Positions 17,395 to 25,218 of a stretch of DNA of 64,000 nucleotides are shown here, one piece after another. The notes under the pieces were generated by a model. That model was not told the DNA's origin. It worked only from the letters and a program-made list of their open reading frames with translations, and did not search any database. Location of the stretch: NCBI GenBank assembly GCA_963648205.1, contig CAVJCT010000026.1:5021-69020 (forward strand), written 5' to 3'. How positions within the stretch are numbered: position 1 is the first letter of the stretch; every line of letters begins with the position of its first letter. Position numbers and translations under genes: made by a program. The stretch comes from UBA1181 sp963648205. Lineage in GTDB: Bacteria > Bacteroidota > Bacteroidia > Bacteroidales > Paludibacteraceae.

Positions 17395-17730
17395 ATGGGA
17401 AAAAGGAAGTTTTTCGGATTGTTATTAATGATTGTGGCAATCCTTTCTATGGTAACTATGTCTTGTAAGAAATCAACGGAAGAAGCAGATGAAGAAGCAG
17501 ACACTTATGAGATAACAATCGTAAATAATTCTTCTTCTACCTTTGCCGTCTACATAGACGATGTTTATGAAGGAGACTTAAAGAAGAAGCAATATGGAAA
17601 ATATGAAGTCTCTGTAGATGGTGTTCATACAGCAAGAGTCTTACAAAAGAATGGTTATATTCTTTACCCTACAGAGAAGACAACCACCTTTGTTTATGGA
17701 GGGGCAGACATGTGGACATTCAGCAACTAA
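17395..17730 (+). CDS. small hypothetical lipoprotein
   Basis: An 111-residue protein. A basic N-terminus and hydrophobic core (MGKRKFFGLLLMIVAILSM) lead to VTMSC, with Cys24 the likely lipidated residue, followed by KKSTEEADEEAD, an acidic tether. The remaining ~75 residues look like one small beta-sandwich (YEITIVNNSSSTFAVYID, YGKYEVSVDG). This resembles short PEGA-like or DUF-type surface lipoproteins, but no family is claimed. The Lys-Lys after the Cys and the acidic linker are common in Bacteroidota lipoproteins. The next gene starts 23 bp after its stop. Confidence 0.75.
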   Translation: MGKRKFFGLLLMIVAILSMVTMSCKKSTEEADEEADTYEITIVNNSSSTFAVYIDDVYEGDLKKKQYGKYEVSVDGVHTARVLQKNGYILYPTEKTTTFVYGGADMWTFSN

Positions 17731-17753
17731 TGACTTTTTTTAGCATTCAATTA

Positions 17754-18650
17754 ATGAGGTTGAGGGTAATTGCGGCGTTACTTGTCGCATTGTTCGCTAA
17801 TTGTGCATTTGCGGTTGATGTTATAGTAACCAAATCTGCGAAGAAAATTGATGCAAAGATTTTAGAGGTTTCTTCAGATACGGTAAGATATAAGAAATCG
17901 AGCAATATTGGCGGACCAACATATGTTTTGAAAGTCTCTGAAATTCAGACAATTGTCTATGATAATGGAAAAGTAGAAACTTTCAAAAGAAAAGTTCAGG
18001 AGAAGGCTGAAAAACAACAAAGAATGGCGAATAAACCGTCAGAGCCGAAGCCGAAGGTTGTTAAACATCATCTGACGCCACAGCAGAGACAACATGACGA
18101 GTTGGAGTTGCGTCGTATGATTTATAATCGTAGCAATATTGGTGGAGTTCCCAACTTGAACTCCTCTGATAGTCTTCGTCTCTTTGCTAATGGTTTTAAT
18201 TATAATCAAGATGGCTTTCTTGAGTATGAGAAATTAGATGGTGTGAAATTATCAGATCGTCAATATGCTGAGTATTTGCGGACTCGCTGTAGACCAGCGT
18301 ATGATAAGTATATAAGTGGTAATAATTTGGCGGGAGTTGGTGGTTGTTTAACCATTATGGGAGGCTGTTTGCTTGTTTCTGGTATGATTTGTTTGGCAAG
18401 TTATGACTCGAGTGTAGAGCATGACAGTGATGGATACGATAAGGAATTTGTAAAGTATGCCTACGGAACTGCAGGAACTATTGTCGGGGCGGTTTGTACT
18501 GTCGTGGGAATTCCTTTTTGGATTTCTGGTTCAGTGAGAAAGCATCGTTCAATCGACATTTATAATGATGAATGTGGTGGCAATGACGTTGTCTTTGAGT
18601 ACCGTGTTGGTTATAATGGTAAAAATTTAGGTTTGACGTTTAATTTTTAA
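17754..18650 (+). CDS. exported protein, KIDAKVLEV paralogue 2
   Basis: A 298-residue protein starting at the ATG that gives a clean signal peptide (MRLRVIAALLVALFANCAFA). An in-frame GTG 42 bp upstream would overlap the preceding gene and spoil the signal, so it was not used. It has the same architecture as the gene at 16425: VDVIVTKSAKKIDAKILEV, GPTYVLKVSEIQTIVYDNG, a longer charged linker (about 85-150), KLDGVKLSDRQYAEYL, two glycine-rich hydrophobic segments, an R.RSI.IYN.EC block, and the C-terminus YRVGYNGKNLGLTFNF. Its base composition is more AT-rich than that of paralogue 1. Function unknown. Confidence 0.8.
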   Translation: MRLRVIAALLVALFANCAFAVDVIVTKSAKKIDAKILEVSSDTVRYKKSSNIGGPTYVLKVSEIQTIVYDNGKVETFKRKVQEKAEKQQRMANKPSEPKPKVVKHHLTPQQRQHDELELRRMIYNRSNIGGVPNLNSSDSLRLFANGFNYNQDGFLEYEKLDGVKLSDRQYAEYLRTRCRPAYDKYISGNNLAGVGGCLTIMGGCLLVSGMICLASYDSSVEHDSDGYDKEFVKYAYGTAGTIVGAVCTVVGIPFWISGSVRKHRSIDIYNDECGGNDVVFEYRVGYNGKNLGLTFNF

Positions 18651-18662
18651 AATATAAAGTAT

Positions 18663-19415
18663 ATGAAAGTGAAATTTTTGATTTTTTTGATGGTGAATTT
18701 TTTTAGTTTGGGTCTATGTGCGGCTGATATGATAGTAACGAAAGATTCAAAAAAGATTGACGCTAAAGTTTTGGAAGTCTCTTCTTCCGAAATAAAATAC
18801 AAGAAGAAAAGCAATCTAAATGGACCTACGTATGTTATATCAACAGCGGAGATTCAGACTATTATTTATGAAAACGGTGAAGTTGAAATATACGAAGAAA
18901 GAAAAGATGAAGTGGTAGAAGGACCATCCTCAAAAGTGAAAAATGATAATGTTGTATCGGAAGAAAAATCAGAAGAGAAGAGTGTTGACAGTTCAGATTC
19001 TGGCTACAATACCGAACAACCCCAAGAGATTTTGAAAACCAGTGGTGATAGCCTTGGATATAGAAGTTTGAATGGAAAGCGAATGACCTCTTACGAATAT
19101 AATGAGTATTTGAAAGCTCATTGTATGCCTGCTTCAAAAACATATAAAAAGGGGAATGGCATGTTGAGCGCAGGAATTACTATGATTGTAATGGGGGAAT
19201 TGACTGGAATCATTGGATTAGCAAGTGATTGTGTTCCTTTAACTTTTGTTGGTGGTTTTATTGAGATTGTAGGTATTCCATTAGTCGTTACAGGTGCTAT
19301 GAAAAAAAGAAAGTCAATAAAGGTTTATGAGGAGAAATGCTTAAACAATGACACCGCCTTTGAATATCGCATTGGCTATACGGGTAAAGGTTTAGGCTTA
19401 GCCCTGAATTTCTAA
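18663..19415 (+). CDS. exported protein, KIDAKVLEV paralogue 3
   Basis: A 250-residue third copy, starting 12 bp after paralogue 2. A signal peptide (about 1-20, ending GLCA) leads to DMIVTKDSKKIDAKVLEV and GPTYVISTAEIQTIIYENG. An acidic/serine linker (EEKSEEKSVDSSDS) follows, then SLNGKRMTSYEYNEYLKAHCMP, two hydrophobic segments with fewer charged residues between them, KKRKSIKVYEEKC, and a C-terminus YRIGYTGKGLGLALNF nearly identical to paralogue 2. The Cys in the AHCMP/ERCMP/TRCRP position and the Cys before the C-terminus are kept in all three. Function unknown. A strong terminator follows. Confidence 0.8.
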   Translation: MKVKFLIFLMVNFFSLGLCAADMIVTKDSKKIDAKVLEVSSSEIKYKKKSNLNGPTYVISTAEIQTIIYENGEVEIYEERKDEVVEGPSSKVKNDNVVSEEKSEEKSVDSSDSGYNTEQPQEILKTSGDSLGYRSLNGKRMTSYEYNEYLKAHCMPASKTYKKGNGMLSAGITMIVMGELTGIIGLASDCVPLTFVGGFIEIVGIPLVVTGAMKKRKSIKVYEEKCLNNDTAFEYRIGYTGKGLGLALNF

Positions 19416-19435
19416 AAATAGTAAAAGCAAATAAT

Positions 19436-19465
19436 AAGCCCAACGGTTGAAAAATCGTTGGGCTT
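19436..19465. terminator. terminator between paralogue 3 and the ATPase gene
   Basis: 10-bp perfect stem: aagcccaacg (19436-19445) with cgttgggctt (19456-19465), loop of 10 nt, then TTCTTTTATT on the plus strand. It also lies just past the stop codon of the convergent ATPase gene. Confidence 0.85.
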
Positions 19466-19470
19466 TTCTT

Positions 19471-20799
19471 TTATTGTGCTTGAATGAAAGCAACATAGTA
19501 GATGGGGAGGTAGGTGATGCCGTTTTCGGTCTTTACTTCTCGGGCGTTAGAGAAAACAAAGGCTTCGTGAATGTTGTACTCTTTGTTCTCTAAGAAGCGG
19601 TCTAATGCGCTGTGAATCGTGTAATCTTTGCCAGATTTCACTTCTATTGGAAGTACGGTGAGTTGCTCTTTATCGTCTATCAGATAGTCTACTTCACCAT
19701 TCTTTTTGTTGTCGTAGTAGTAGAGATTGAAGCCGTGTGCTTTGAGTTCTTGAGCCACGATAGTCTCATACACCGAACCAAGGTTTATGCTGTTGATATC
19801 CTCCATAATGGGTTTTATTTGCGTTCCAAAGAAGATATTCGTCAGCAATCCGACATCGTTAATGTAGAGTTTCATAAGATTTTTGCCACTATTCTCGATT
19901 AATGGAAACGACGGTTTGCTGATGGCTTTCACCTCCAACGCTATGCCTGCCGAGATGAGGTATTCAAATTCTTCCTCATAGTCGTTCATCCGTTTCCCTT
20001 CTTTCTGCTCTATGTCCTTGGCTACAATTCTTTTCTTTTTGTTCTCCAAATTAGAAGGAATCATATCGTAAATGCGCTGAATCTTGAGGCGCGTATTATT
20101 CTGCTCATATCTCGCTGCGTCGGCTTTGTACAGTTGCTGTATGTCTGTTTGAATAGAGCGAACTGTCGTGATATTTTTGCTTTCAACAAAGGTCTTTACG
20201 GCGTAGGGAAGTCCTCCGACTAAGAGATATTTTTTGAAGAGATCCATGATTTTTGTATGGACGTTTTCTGGCATAGAAACTCTCTTCTCAAGGTTCTTCC
20301 TCAATGTGTCGATGACTAATTCGCCTACATTGTTGGCAATGAGAAATTCCTCAAAATCCATGGGATACATGTGTAGGATTCGTATTGAACCGATGGGCAG
20401 TGACGATGTCAATTTCAAGGTAATACCTAATTGTGAACCGCTGGCAATAAATGTGTATCGATTGTCCGCTCTTAAAAACTTGAGCAGTGTCAGTAGATGG
20501 TCGTACGCTTGAATTTCGTCTATGAAGATGAGCGTGTTTTCTTTCTCTTTCATCAGATGACCATATTCGATACTGAGTGCTAAATAAAAGTCGTCCACCG
20601 TCCTCGCATTCTCAAAAGTTCGACTGCTCACCTTGTCGACCTCCATATTGATTTCAATGAAATTTTTGAAAAGTCGTTTGCCTACCTCTCGGATGATAAA
20701 CGATTTTCCGATTTGTCTCGCACCATCAATAACGAGTATTCTATCGTCGTCTGATTTTAAATGTCTAACTATCTGATTCTCAATCTTTCTAAACAGCAT
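19471..20799 (-). CDS. AAA ATPase with C-terminal DUF4143 nuclease-like domain
   Basis: A 442-residue protein. Its AAA-type ATPase has Walker A GARQIGKS (26-33) and Walker B LIFIDE (90-95), with a sensor-like IASGSQLG segment. A helical middle region contains LLVGGLPYAVK. The C-terminal DUF4143 domain has a PD-(D/E)xK-like core: D371 in GEVDYLI and E386/K388 in PIEVKSGK. Such genes are frequent, often multicopy and of unknown function in anaerobes; ideas include DNA mobility and defence, none proven. It stands alone between convergent and tandem genes. A 33-bp repeat array runs into its start codon, suggesting dedicated control. Confidence 0.85.
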   Translation of the reverse strand: MLFRKIENQIVRHLKSDDDRILVIDGARQIGKSFIIREVGKRLFKNFIEINMEVDKVSSRTFENARTVDDFYLALSIEYGHLMKEKENTLIFIDEIQAYDHLLTLLKFLRADNRYTFIASGSQLGITLKLTSSLPIGSIRILHMYPMDFEEFLIANNVGELVIDTLRKNLEKRVSMPENVHTKIMDLFKKYLLVGGLPYAVKTFVESKNITTVRSIQTDIQQLYKADAARYEQNNTRLKIQRIYDMIPSNLENKKKRIVAKDIEQKEGKRMNDYEEEFEYLISAGIALEVKAISKPSFPLIENSGKNLMKLYINDVGLLTNIFFGTQIKPIMEDINSINLGSVYETIVAQELKAHGFNLYYYDNKKNGEVDYLIDDKEQLTVLPIEVKSGKDYTIHSALDRFLENKEYNIHEAFVFSNAREVKTENGITYLPIYYVAFIQAQ

Positions 20800-20944
20800 A
20801 TTACACTTTTTCTATAATTTCAACCCTCCAAAAATACACTTTTCCTATAAAATAGGGGTCTAAAAAATACACTTTTCCTATATTTTCGACCCCTAAAAAA
20901 TACACTTTTCCTACGATTTCAGTCCTTGAAAAATACACTTTTCC
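20797..20944 (-). repeat. 33-bp-period direct repeat array upstream of the ATPase gene
   Basis: Four copies of a 16-18 nt core, GGAAAAGTGTATTTTT on the minus strand, lie at 20830-20847, 20863-20880, 20896-20913 and 20929-20944, each exactly 33 bp from the next. The first three match over all 18 bases. A degenerate fifth copy at 20797-20814 is in the same phase and covers the ATPase start codon. The 15-bp intervals are also alike (TAGGGGTCGAAAATA type on the minus strand), with the one at 20848-20862 inverted: aggggtc at 20854-20860 is complementary to gacccct at 20888-20894. It fills most of the 240-bp gap 20800-21039. Confidence 0.9.
20829..20836 (-). promoter_or_regulatory. possible ATPase promoter -7 box inside the proximal repeat
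   Basis: On the minus strand the repeat core plus the next base reads TATTTTTG, an exact TAnnTTTG box 30 bp before the ATPase start codon. The other copies are followed by T or C instead of G. No -33 TTTG is present at 19-21 nt. Confidence 0.45.
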
Positions 20945-20986
20945 GAAAAAACGGATTTTGGAAGGCTCTGAAATAAGCACAAAAAA

Positions 20987-21014
20987 GAGGGGCGACAGAA
21001 ATCTGCCACCCCTC
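20987..21014 (-). terminator. terminator of ilvC
   Basis: gagggg (20987-20992) pairs with cccctc (21009-21014), continuing inward with a G-C pair and caga/tctg around two mismatches. On the minus strand TTTTTTG follows the stem. Confidence 0.7.
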
Positions 21015-21039
21015 CATATTTAGAATTGATTAGATTCTA

Positions 21040-22089
21040 TTAGAACTTGTTGTTCTCAGGACGCAATTTTCTAACAACTGCACCTGCACGCCACATTTCG
21101 CTGTCGCGAAGAGCAGCCAACTCTTTCTCCAATCCTTCGCGGTAGTCTGGCTTAGAGTTAGCGTCGATAGAACGTTGTGCCTCTTCACCTGTAACTACTG
21201 AGTGGTAGAGTTTCTGCATAACTGGTTTGATAGCGTCGTGGAAAGGACCCATCCAGTCCAATGCACCACGTTGAGCAGTAGTAGAACAGTTTGCGTACAT
21301 CCAGTCCATACCGTTCTCACCGAACAATGGGCCGAGTGATTGAGTCAACTCCTCAACTGTCTCGTTGAATGCCTCTGATGGTGAGTGTCCGTTCTCACGC
21401 AATGTCTCGTATTGAGCCAAAAGCAATCCTTGGATAGCACCCATCAATGATCCACGCTCTCCAGTCAAGTCTGATGTAGCCTCTTTCTTGAATGTAGTCT
21501 CGAACAAGTATCCTGAACCAACACCGATACCCAAAGCGATAACCTTGTCCCAAGCGTGTCCTGATGCATCTTGGTAGATAGCGTATGAAGAGTTCAAACC
21601 ACGTCCTTGAACGAACATACGACGGAGTGAAGTTCCTGAACCCTTAGGAGCGATCATGATAACATCGATGTCCTTTGGAGGAATAATTCCTGTACGGTCA
21701 TTCCAGTTGATGGCAAAACCGTGAGAGAAATATAATGTCTTGCCTGGAGTTAAGTATTTCTTAACCATTGGCCAACACTCGATCTGTGCTGCGTCTGAAA
21801 GCAACAATTGGATGATGGTAGCCTTTGAACAAGCCTCCTCGATTCCGAACAAAGTCTCTCCTGGAACCCATCCGTCTGCCTTTGCCTTCTCGAAAGTCTT
21901 ACCTGGACGTTGTCCAACGATTACATTGAAACCGTTGTCACGCAAGTTCATTGATTGACCAGGACCTTGAACTCCATATCCGATAACTGCGATTGTCTCG
22001 TTCTTCAAGACCTCACGCGCTTTCTCTAACGGAAATTCTTCGCGGGTAACTACGTTCTCGATTACGCCGCCAAAATTCATTTCTGCCAT
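21040..22089 (-). CDS. ilvC: ketol-acid reductoisomerase
   Basis: A 349-residue enzyme that isomerises and reduces acetolactate or acetohydroxybutyrate in valine, leucine and isoleucine synthesis, using NAD(P)H and Mg2+. The Rossmann motif GYGVQGPGQ is at 37-45 and the C-terminal knotted domain carries the metal-binding acidic residues (LTGERGSLMG and ETVEELTQS segments). Length fits the class I enzyme with the slightly extended form common in Bacteroidota. No ilvB, ilvD or leu genes are adjacent, so it is a lone locus here. It has its own promoter and terminator. No leader peptide with branched-chain codons was seen in the 95-nt leader. Confidence 0.96.
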   Translation of the reverse strand: MAEMNFGGVIENVVTREEFPLEKAREVLKNETIAVIGYGVQGPGQSMNLRDNGFNVIVGQRPGKTFEKAKADGWVPGETLFGIEEACSKATIIQLLLSDAAQIECWPMVKKYLTPGKTLYFSHGFAINWNDRTGIIPPKDIDVIMIAPKGSGTSLRRMFVQGRGLNSSYAIYQDASGHAWDKVIALGIGVGSGYLFETTFKKEATSDLTGERGSLMGAIQGLLLAQYETLRENGHSPSEAFNETVEELTQSLGPLFGENGMDWMYANCSTTAQRGALDWMGPFHDAIKPVMQKLYHSVVTGEEAQRSIDANSKPDYREGLEKELAALRDSEMWRAGAVVRKLRPENNKF

Positions 22090-22183
22090 TTTCTTTTGTA
22101 TTTAAAGTTTATTATAATCTTTAAAGCCCCACTCGCAAACCTCCGTTGCCGTCTGTTTGACGCGTGCCTGCTTAAATGGTTTG

Positions 22184-22191
22184 CAAAGATA
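22184..22191 (-). promoter_or_regulatory. promoter -7 box of ilvC
   Basis: On the minus strand: TATCTTTG, exact TAnnTTTG, about 95 bp before the ilvC start. No clear -33 box. It is divergent from the M16 peptidase promoter in the 200-bp gap 22090-22289. Confidence 0.55.
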
Positions 22192-22241
22192 ATAAATTTG
22201 ACTACAGAAATGGATAAAACGGAAAAGTTTTTTGTTTTTCT

Positions 22242-22249
22242 TATTTTTG
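22242..22249 (+). promoter_or_regulatory. promoter -7 box of the large M16 peptidase gene
   Basis: TATTTTTG, exact TAnnTTTG, 40 bp before the start codon at 22290. The region upstream is AT-rich, without a TTTG at the proper spacing. Confidence 0.5.
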
Positions 22250-22289
22250 CTCTCTCATAATAGTTCTGTTAAACTTAATTGATTTAAGA

Positions 22290-25103
22290 ATGAAAAAATT
22301 GTTCTATTGGGTGGCTGCTTCTTTGCTCTCTTCTTCATTGTGGGCGCAGCAGTCGGCTCAGCCTATTCCGTTGGATCCTGCCTTGCGTTACGGCATCCTC
22401 GACAACGGACTTACTTATTATATAAGGTACAATGATGTGGTTCCTGATAGGGCGGACTTCTACATCGCTCAGAATGTGGGTTCTATCTTGGAAGAGGATA
22501 ACCAAAACGGGTTGGCTCACTTCCTCGAACACATGGCTTTCAACGGTACGAAAAATTTCCCTGGTAAGAAAATCATCGACTATATGGAGTCTATCGGTGT
22601 GCAGTTTGGTAGCAATATCAATGCTTACACCTCGTTGGACGAGACGGTCTATAATATGAAATCTGTGCCAACGATTCGTCCGTCAATTGTGGATTCTGCT
22701 TTGCTGGTGTTGCACGACTGGTCTGGTTTTATCTCGTTGGAAGACAAAGAGATAGACAACGAGCGTGGCGTGATTCGTGAGGAGTGGCGCACTCGTATGA
22801 ATGCGAATCGTCGACTTTGGAAGGCTTCTCTGCCTATCAAATATCCTAATTCTCAGTATGCTAAAAGGGATGTGATCGGTGATACTGCGATTATCAATAA
22901 TTTTGCGTACGATACGCTTCGCGCTTACTATCATCGTTGGTATCGTCCTGATTTGCAGGCTATTGTGGTTGTCGGTGATATCAATGTTGATACGGTTGAG
23001 GCTCATATCAAAGAGATGTGGAAGGATATTCCTAAGCGTGTGAATCCTGATGCTCGTGTCATTTATCCTGTGCAACCTAATGACGAACCGATTGTGGCAG
23101 TGCTGACGGATGAGGAGGCGAAAACGTCAAGAATCGAGATTTCGTATCGTCACGAACCATTGCCCGACCGTCTGAAAGTGAGTCTGCCAGGCTATGTTAT
23201 GTCATTGGCTTTCAATCTGATAGAGAATATGATGAGCGATCGTTTGGATGAGATAACCTCCAAACCAGATGCTCCTTTTGCTGCAGGCTATAATGGTTAT
23301 GGCGAGGAGGTTCGTCCTATCGATGCGTTTGTGATGTTGGCTGTTCCGAAGGAGGGTAAAGAGGAAGAGACTTTCTCGGCATTGCTCACGGAGGCGGAAC
23401 GGATGAATCGCTATGGTTTCACGCAGTCGGAATTGGATCGGGCGAAACTCAACATGTTGAGCAATTACGAGAAGGCGTACAATGAGCGTAGCAAGACGAA
23501 AAATGAGTCGTATGTGCGTGAATATGTGCGCAACTACCTTGATTTTGAGCCAGTTCCGGGCATTGAGTGGGAGTTCAACTGTGTGAAGCAGTATCTGCCT
23601 CAACTGACTTTGGCGATGATCAACGAGACGGCTACTCGCATGGTTTCAGAGAAGAATATCGTGGTTGAGATGACTGGACCGAAGAAGCCAGAGGTGAAAT
23701 TCCCTTCAGAGGACAAGGTGAAAGAGATGTTGAAAAACATAACTTCTGCGGATATAAAACCATACGAGGATAAGGTGATTGACACGAATCTGATTGATGG
23801 CAAATTGAAGGCTGGAAAGGTGAAATATGCTAAGCAAAATGCTGATTTCAAGAATGTTACGGAGTGGACTTTGTCGAATGGAATGAAGGTGGTTTTGCAA
23901 CCTACGCAACTGAAAGACGACGAGGTGTTGGTTTATGGTTATAGTGAGGGTGGATTGTCGAAGGTGGACAACGTGTCTGATCTGGCTTCCGCGAACTTGT
24001 GTACTTCGATTGCGTCGAACAATGGAATGGGTAAATATAACCTGATAGACCTCGGAAAGGTGTTGGCTGGCAAGTATGTGAGTCTGAAGCCTTCTGTGGG
24101 TATGTATGACGAGAGTTTCTCTGGAAATTCGACTGTCAAAGATTTGGAGACGTTGTTGCAGTTGATTTACTTGACATTCAAGGGTACGCGTCAAGATGAT
24201 GAGAGTTACGCTTCGTTAATGGCTCAGTATGAAACAGCGTACGCCAATGCGAAGAAAGACCCGTCGAGAGCTTTTTCTGATTCTGTGCGTGCGACGGTGA
24301 GCAACCACCATCCTCGCAGTTTCTCAATGGATCTTGACAAGTTGAAAGAGGTGTCGCAGACGAAGGCGTTGAACATTTTCGACCTGCGTTTTGAAGATCC
24401 AAAAGATTTCACTGTTTATATGGTCGGTAATATCAATTTGGATTCGGTTAAGCCATTGATAGAGAAATATTTAGGTGCTATTCCAAAGCAGAAGAAAATG
24501 GCAGTTGAGAAGTGGGAGGATAGAGGTATTCGTGTTGCTTCTGGCAATGTCGTAAATCGATTTGAGCGAGAGATGCAGGTGAACAAAACCTCCAATTATG
24601 TTCTCTACACAGGTTCTTTTGAATATAATTTGAAGAACAGTCTCACGATGCGTTTGATTGCTGATATTTTGGATATTCGCTATTTCGAGTCGATGCGCGA
24701 GATGGAGGGTGGAACGTATGGTGTCGGCACACGTGCTTCGTTGAGTCGCATACCTGTAGAGAAGGCTTCTTTGCAGATGACGTTCGATACAGATCCGAAG
24801 TTGGAGGAGCGACTTTTACAGTTGATTCGTGAAGAAATTGATACTTTGATTGCGAATGGTCCGTCGGATAAAGATTTCAATAAGGTGAAGGGTAATCTGC
24901 AAAATAAATATGCTGAAAATCAGAAGGAGAATCGTTGGGTCTTGAGTGCGTTGGCTTCCTACTATAAGGATGGCATCAACTACTATGATTCATACTTGCC
25001 AACATTGGAGTCTATCACGAAGCAAGATGTTCAGTCTATGCTCAAGGCTTTGATTGAGCAAGGTAATGAGATAAAGGTGATTATGGCGGCAAAACAGCAG
25101 TAG
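22290..25103 (+). CDS. exported M16 family zinc peptidase (PqqL-like)
   Basis: A 937-residue protein with a signal peptide (MKKLFYWVAASLLSSSLWA|QQ), so periplasmic or surface-exposed. The active N-terminal M16 domain has the inverted zinc motif HFLEH at 77-81 and the distal glutamates in NERGVIREEW (E158, E165). Three further M16-like modules follow (about 200-440, 500-700, 710-930), the later ones without zinc ligands, as in the two-chain-in-one PqqL/insulinase layout. Homologues degrade peptides in the periplasm. It has no operon partner: its promoter lies in the divergent region with ilvC and a 14-bp terminator follows. Confidence 0.93.
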   Translation: MKKLFYWVAASLLSSSLWAQQSAQPIPLDPALRYGILDNGLTYYIRYNDVVPDRADFYIAQNVGSILEEDNQNGLAHFLEHMAFNGTKNFPGKKIIDYMESIGVQFGSNINAYTSLDETVYNMKSVPTIRPSIVDSALLVLHDWSGFISLEDKEIDNERGVIREEWRTRMNANRRLWKASLPIKYPNSQYAKRDVIGDTAIINNFAYDTLRAYYHRWYRPDLQAIVVVGDINVDTVEAHIKEMWKDIPKRVNPDARVIYPVQPNDEPIVAVLTDEEAKTSRIEISYRHEPLPDRLKVSLPGYVMSLAFNLIENMMSDRLDEITSKPDAPFAAGYNGYGEEVRPIDAFVMLAVPKEGKEEETFSALLTEAERMNRYGFTQSELDRAKLNMLSNYEKAYNERSKTKNESYVREYVRNYLDFEPVPGIEWEFNCVKQYLPQLTLAMINETATRMVSEKNIVVEMTGPKKPEVKFPSEDKVKEMLKNITSADIKPYEDKVIDTNLIDGKLKAGKVKYAKQNADFKNVTEWTLSNGMKVVLQPTQLKDDEVLVYGYSEGGLSKVDNVSDLASANLCTSIASNNGMGKYNLIDLGKVLAGKYVSLKPSVGMYDESFSGNSTVKDLETLLQLIYLTFKGTRQDDESYASLMAQYETAYANAKKDPSRAFSDSVRATVSNHHPRSFSMDLDKLKEVSQTKALNIFDLRFEDPKDFTVYMVGNINLDSVKPLIEKYLGAIPKQKKMAVEKWEDRGIRVASGNVVNRFEREMQVNKTSNYVLYTGSFEYNLKNSLTMRLIADILDIRYFESMREMEGGTYGVGTRASLSRIPVEKASLQMTFDTDPKLEERLLQLIREEIDTLIANGPSDKDFNKVKGNLQNKYAENQKENRWVLSALASYYKDGINYYDSYLPTLESITKQDVQSMLKALIEQGNEIKVIMAAKQQ

Positions 25104-25122
25104 AGAGAACTATTATAACGAG

Positions 25123-25159
25123 AAAGCGACCGAATCTTCAAAATTGATTCGGTCGCTTT
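25123..25159. terminator. bidirectional terminator after the M16 gene and aroC
   Basis: 14-bp perfect stem: 25123-25136 with 25146-25159, 9-nt loop, A and T runs on the two flanks. It serves the plus-strand peptidase gene and the minus-strand aroC transcript. Confidence 0.9.
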
Positions 25160-25218
25160 TATTATGTAAAGAAAAGATTGTCTGGCTAAAAGATTGTCTG
25201 CCCCAAAAAAATGTCTTA

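Noticed and set aside
17712..17753. GTG start for paralogue 2
   Set aside because: It would overlap the lipoprotein gene and put 14 residues before a clean signal peptide.
20797..20944. CRISPR array
   Set aside because: Cores of 18 bp with only 15-bp intervals that resemble one another, five units at most, and no cas genes anywhere in the window.
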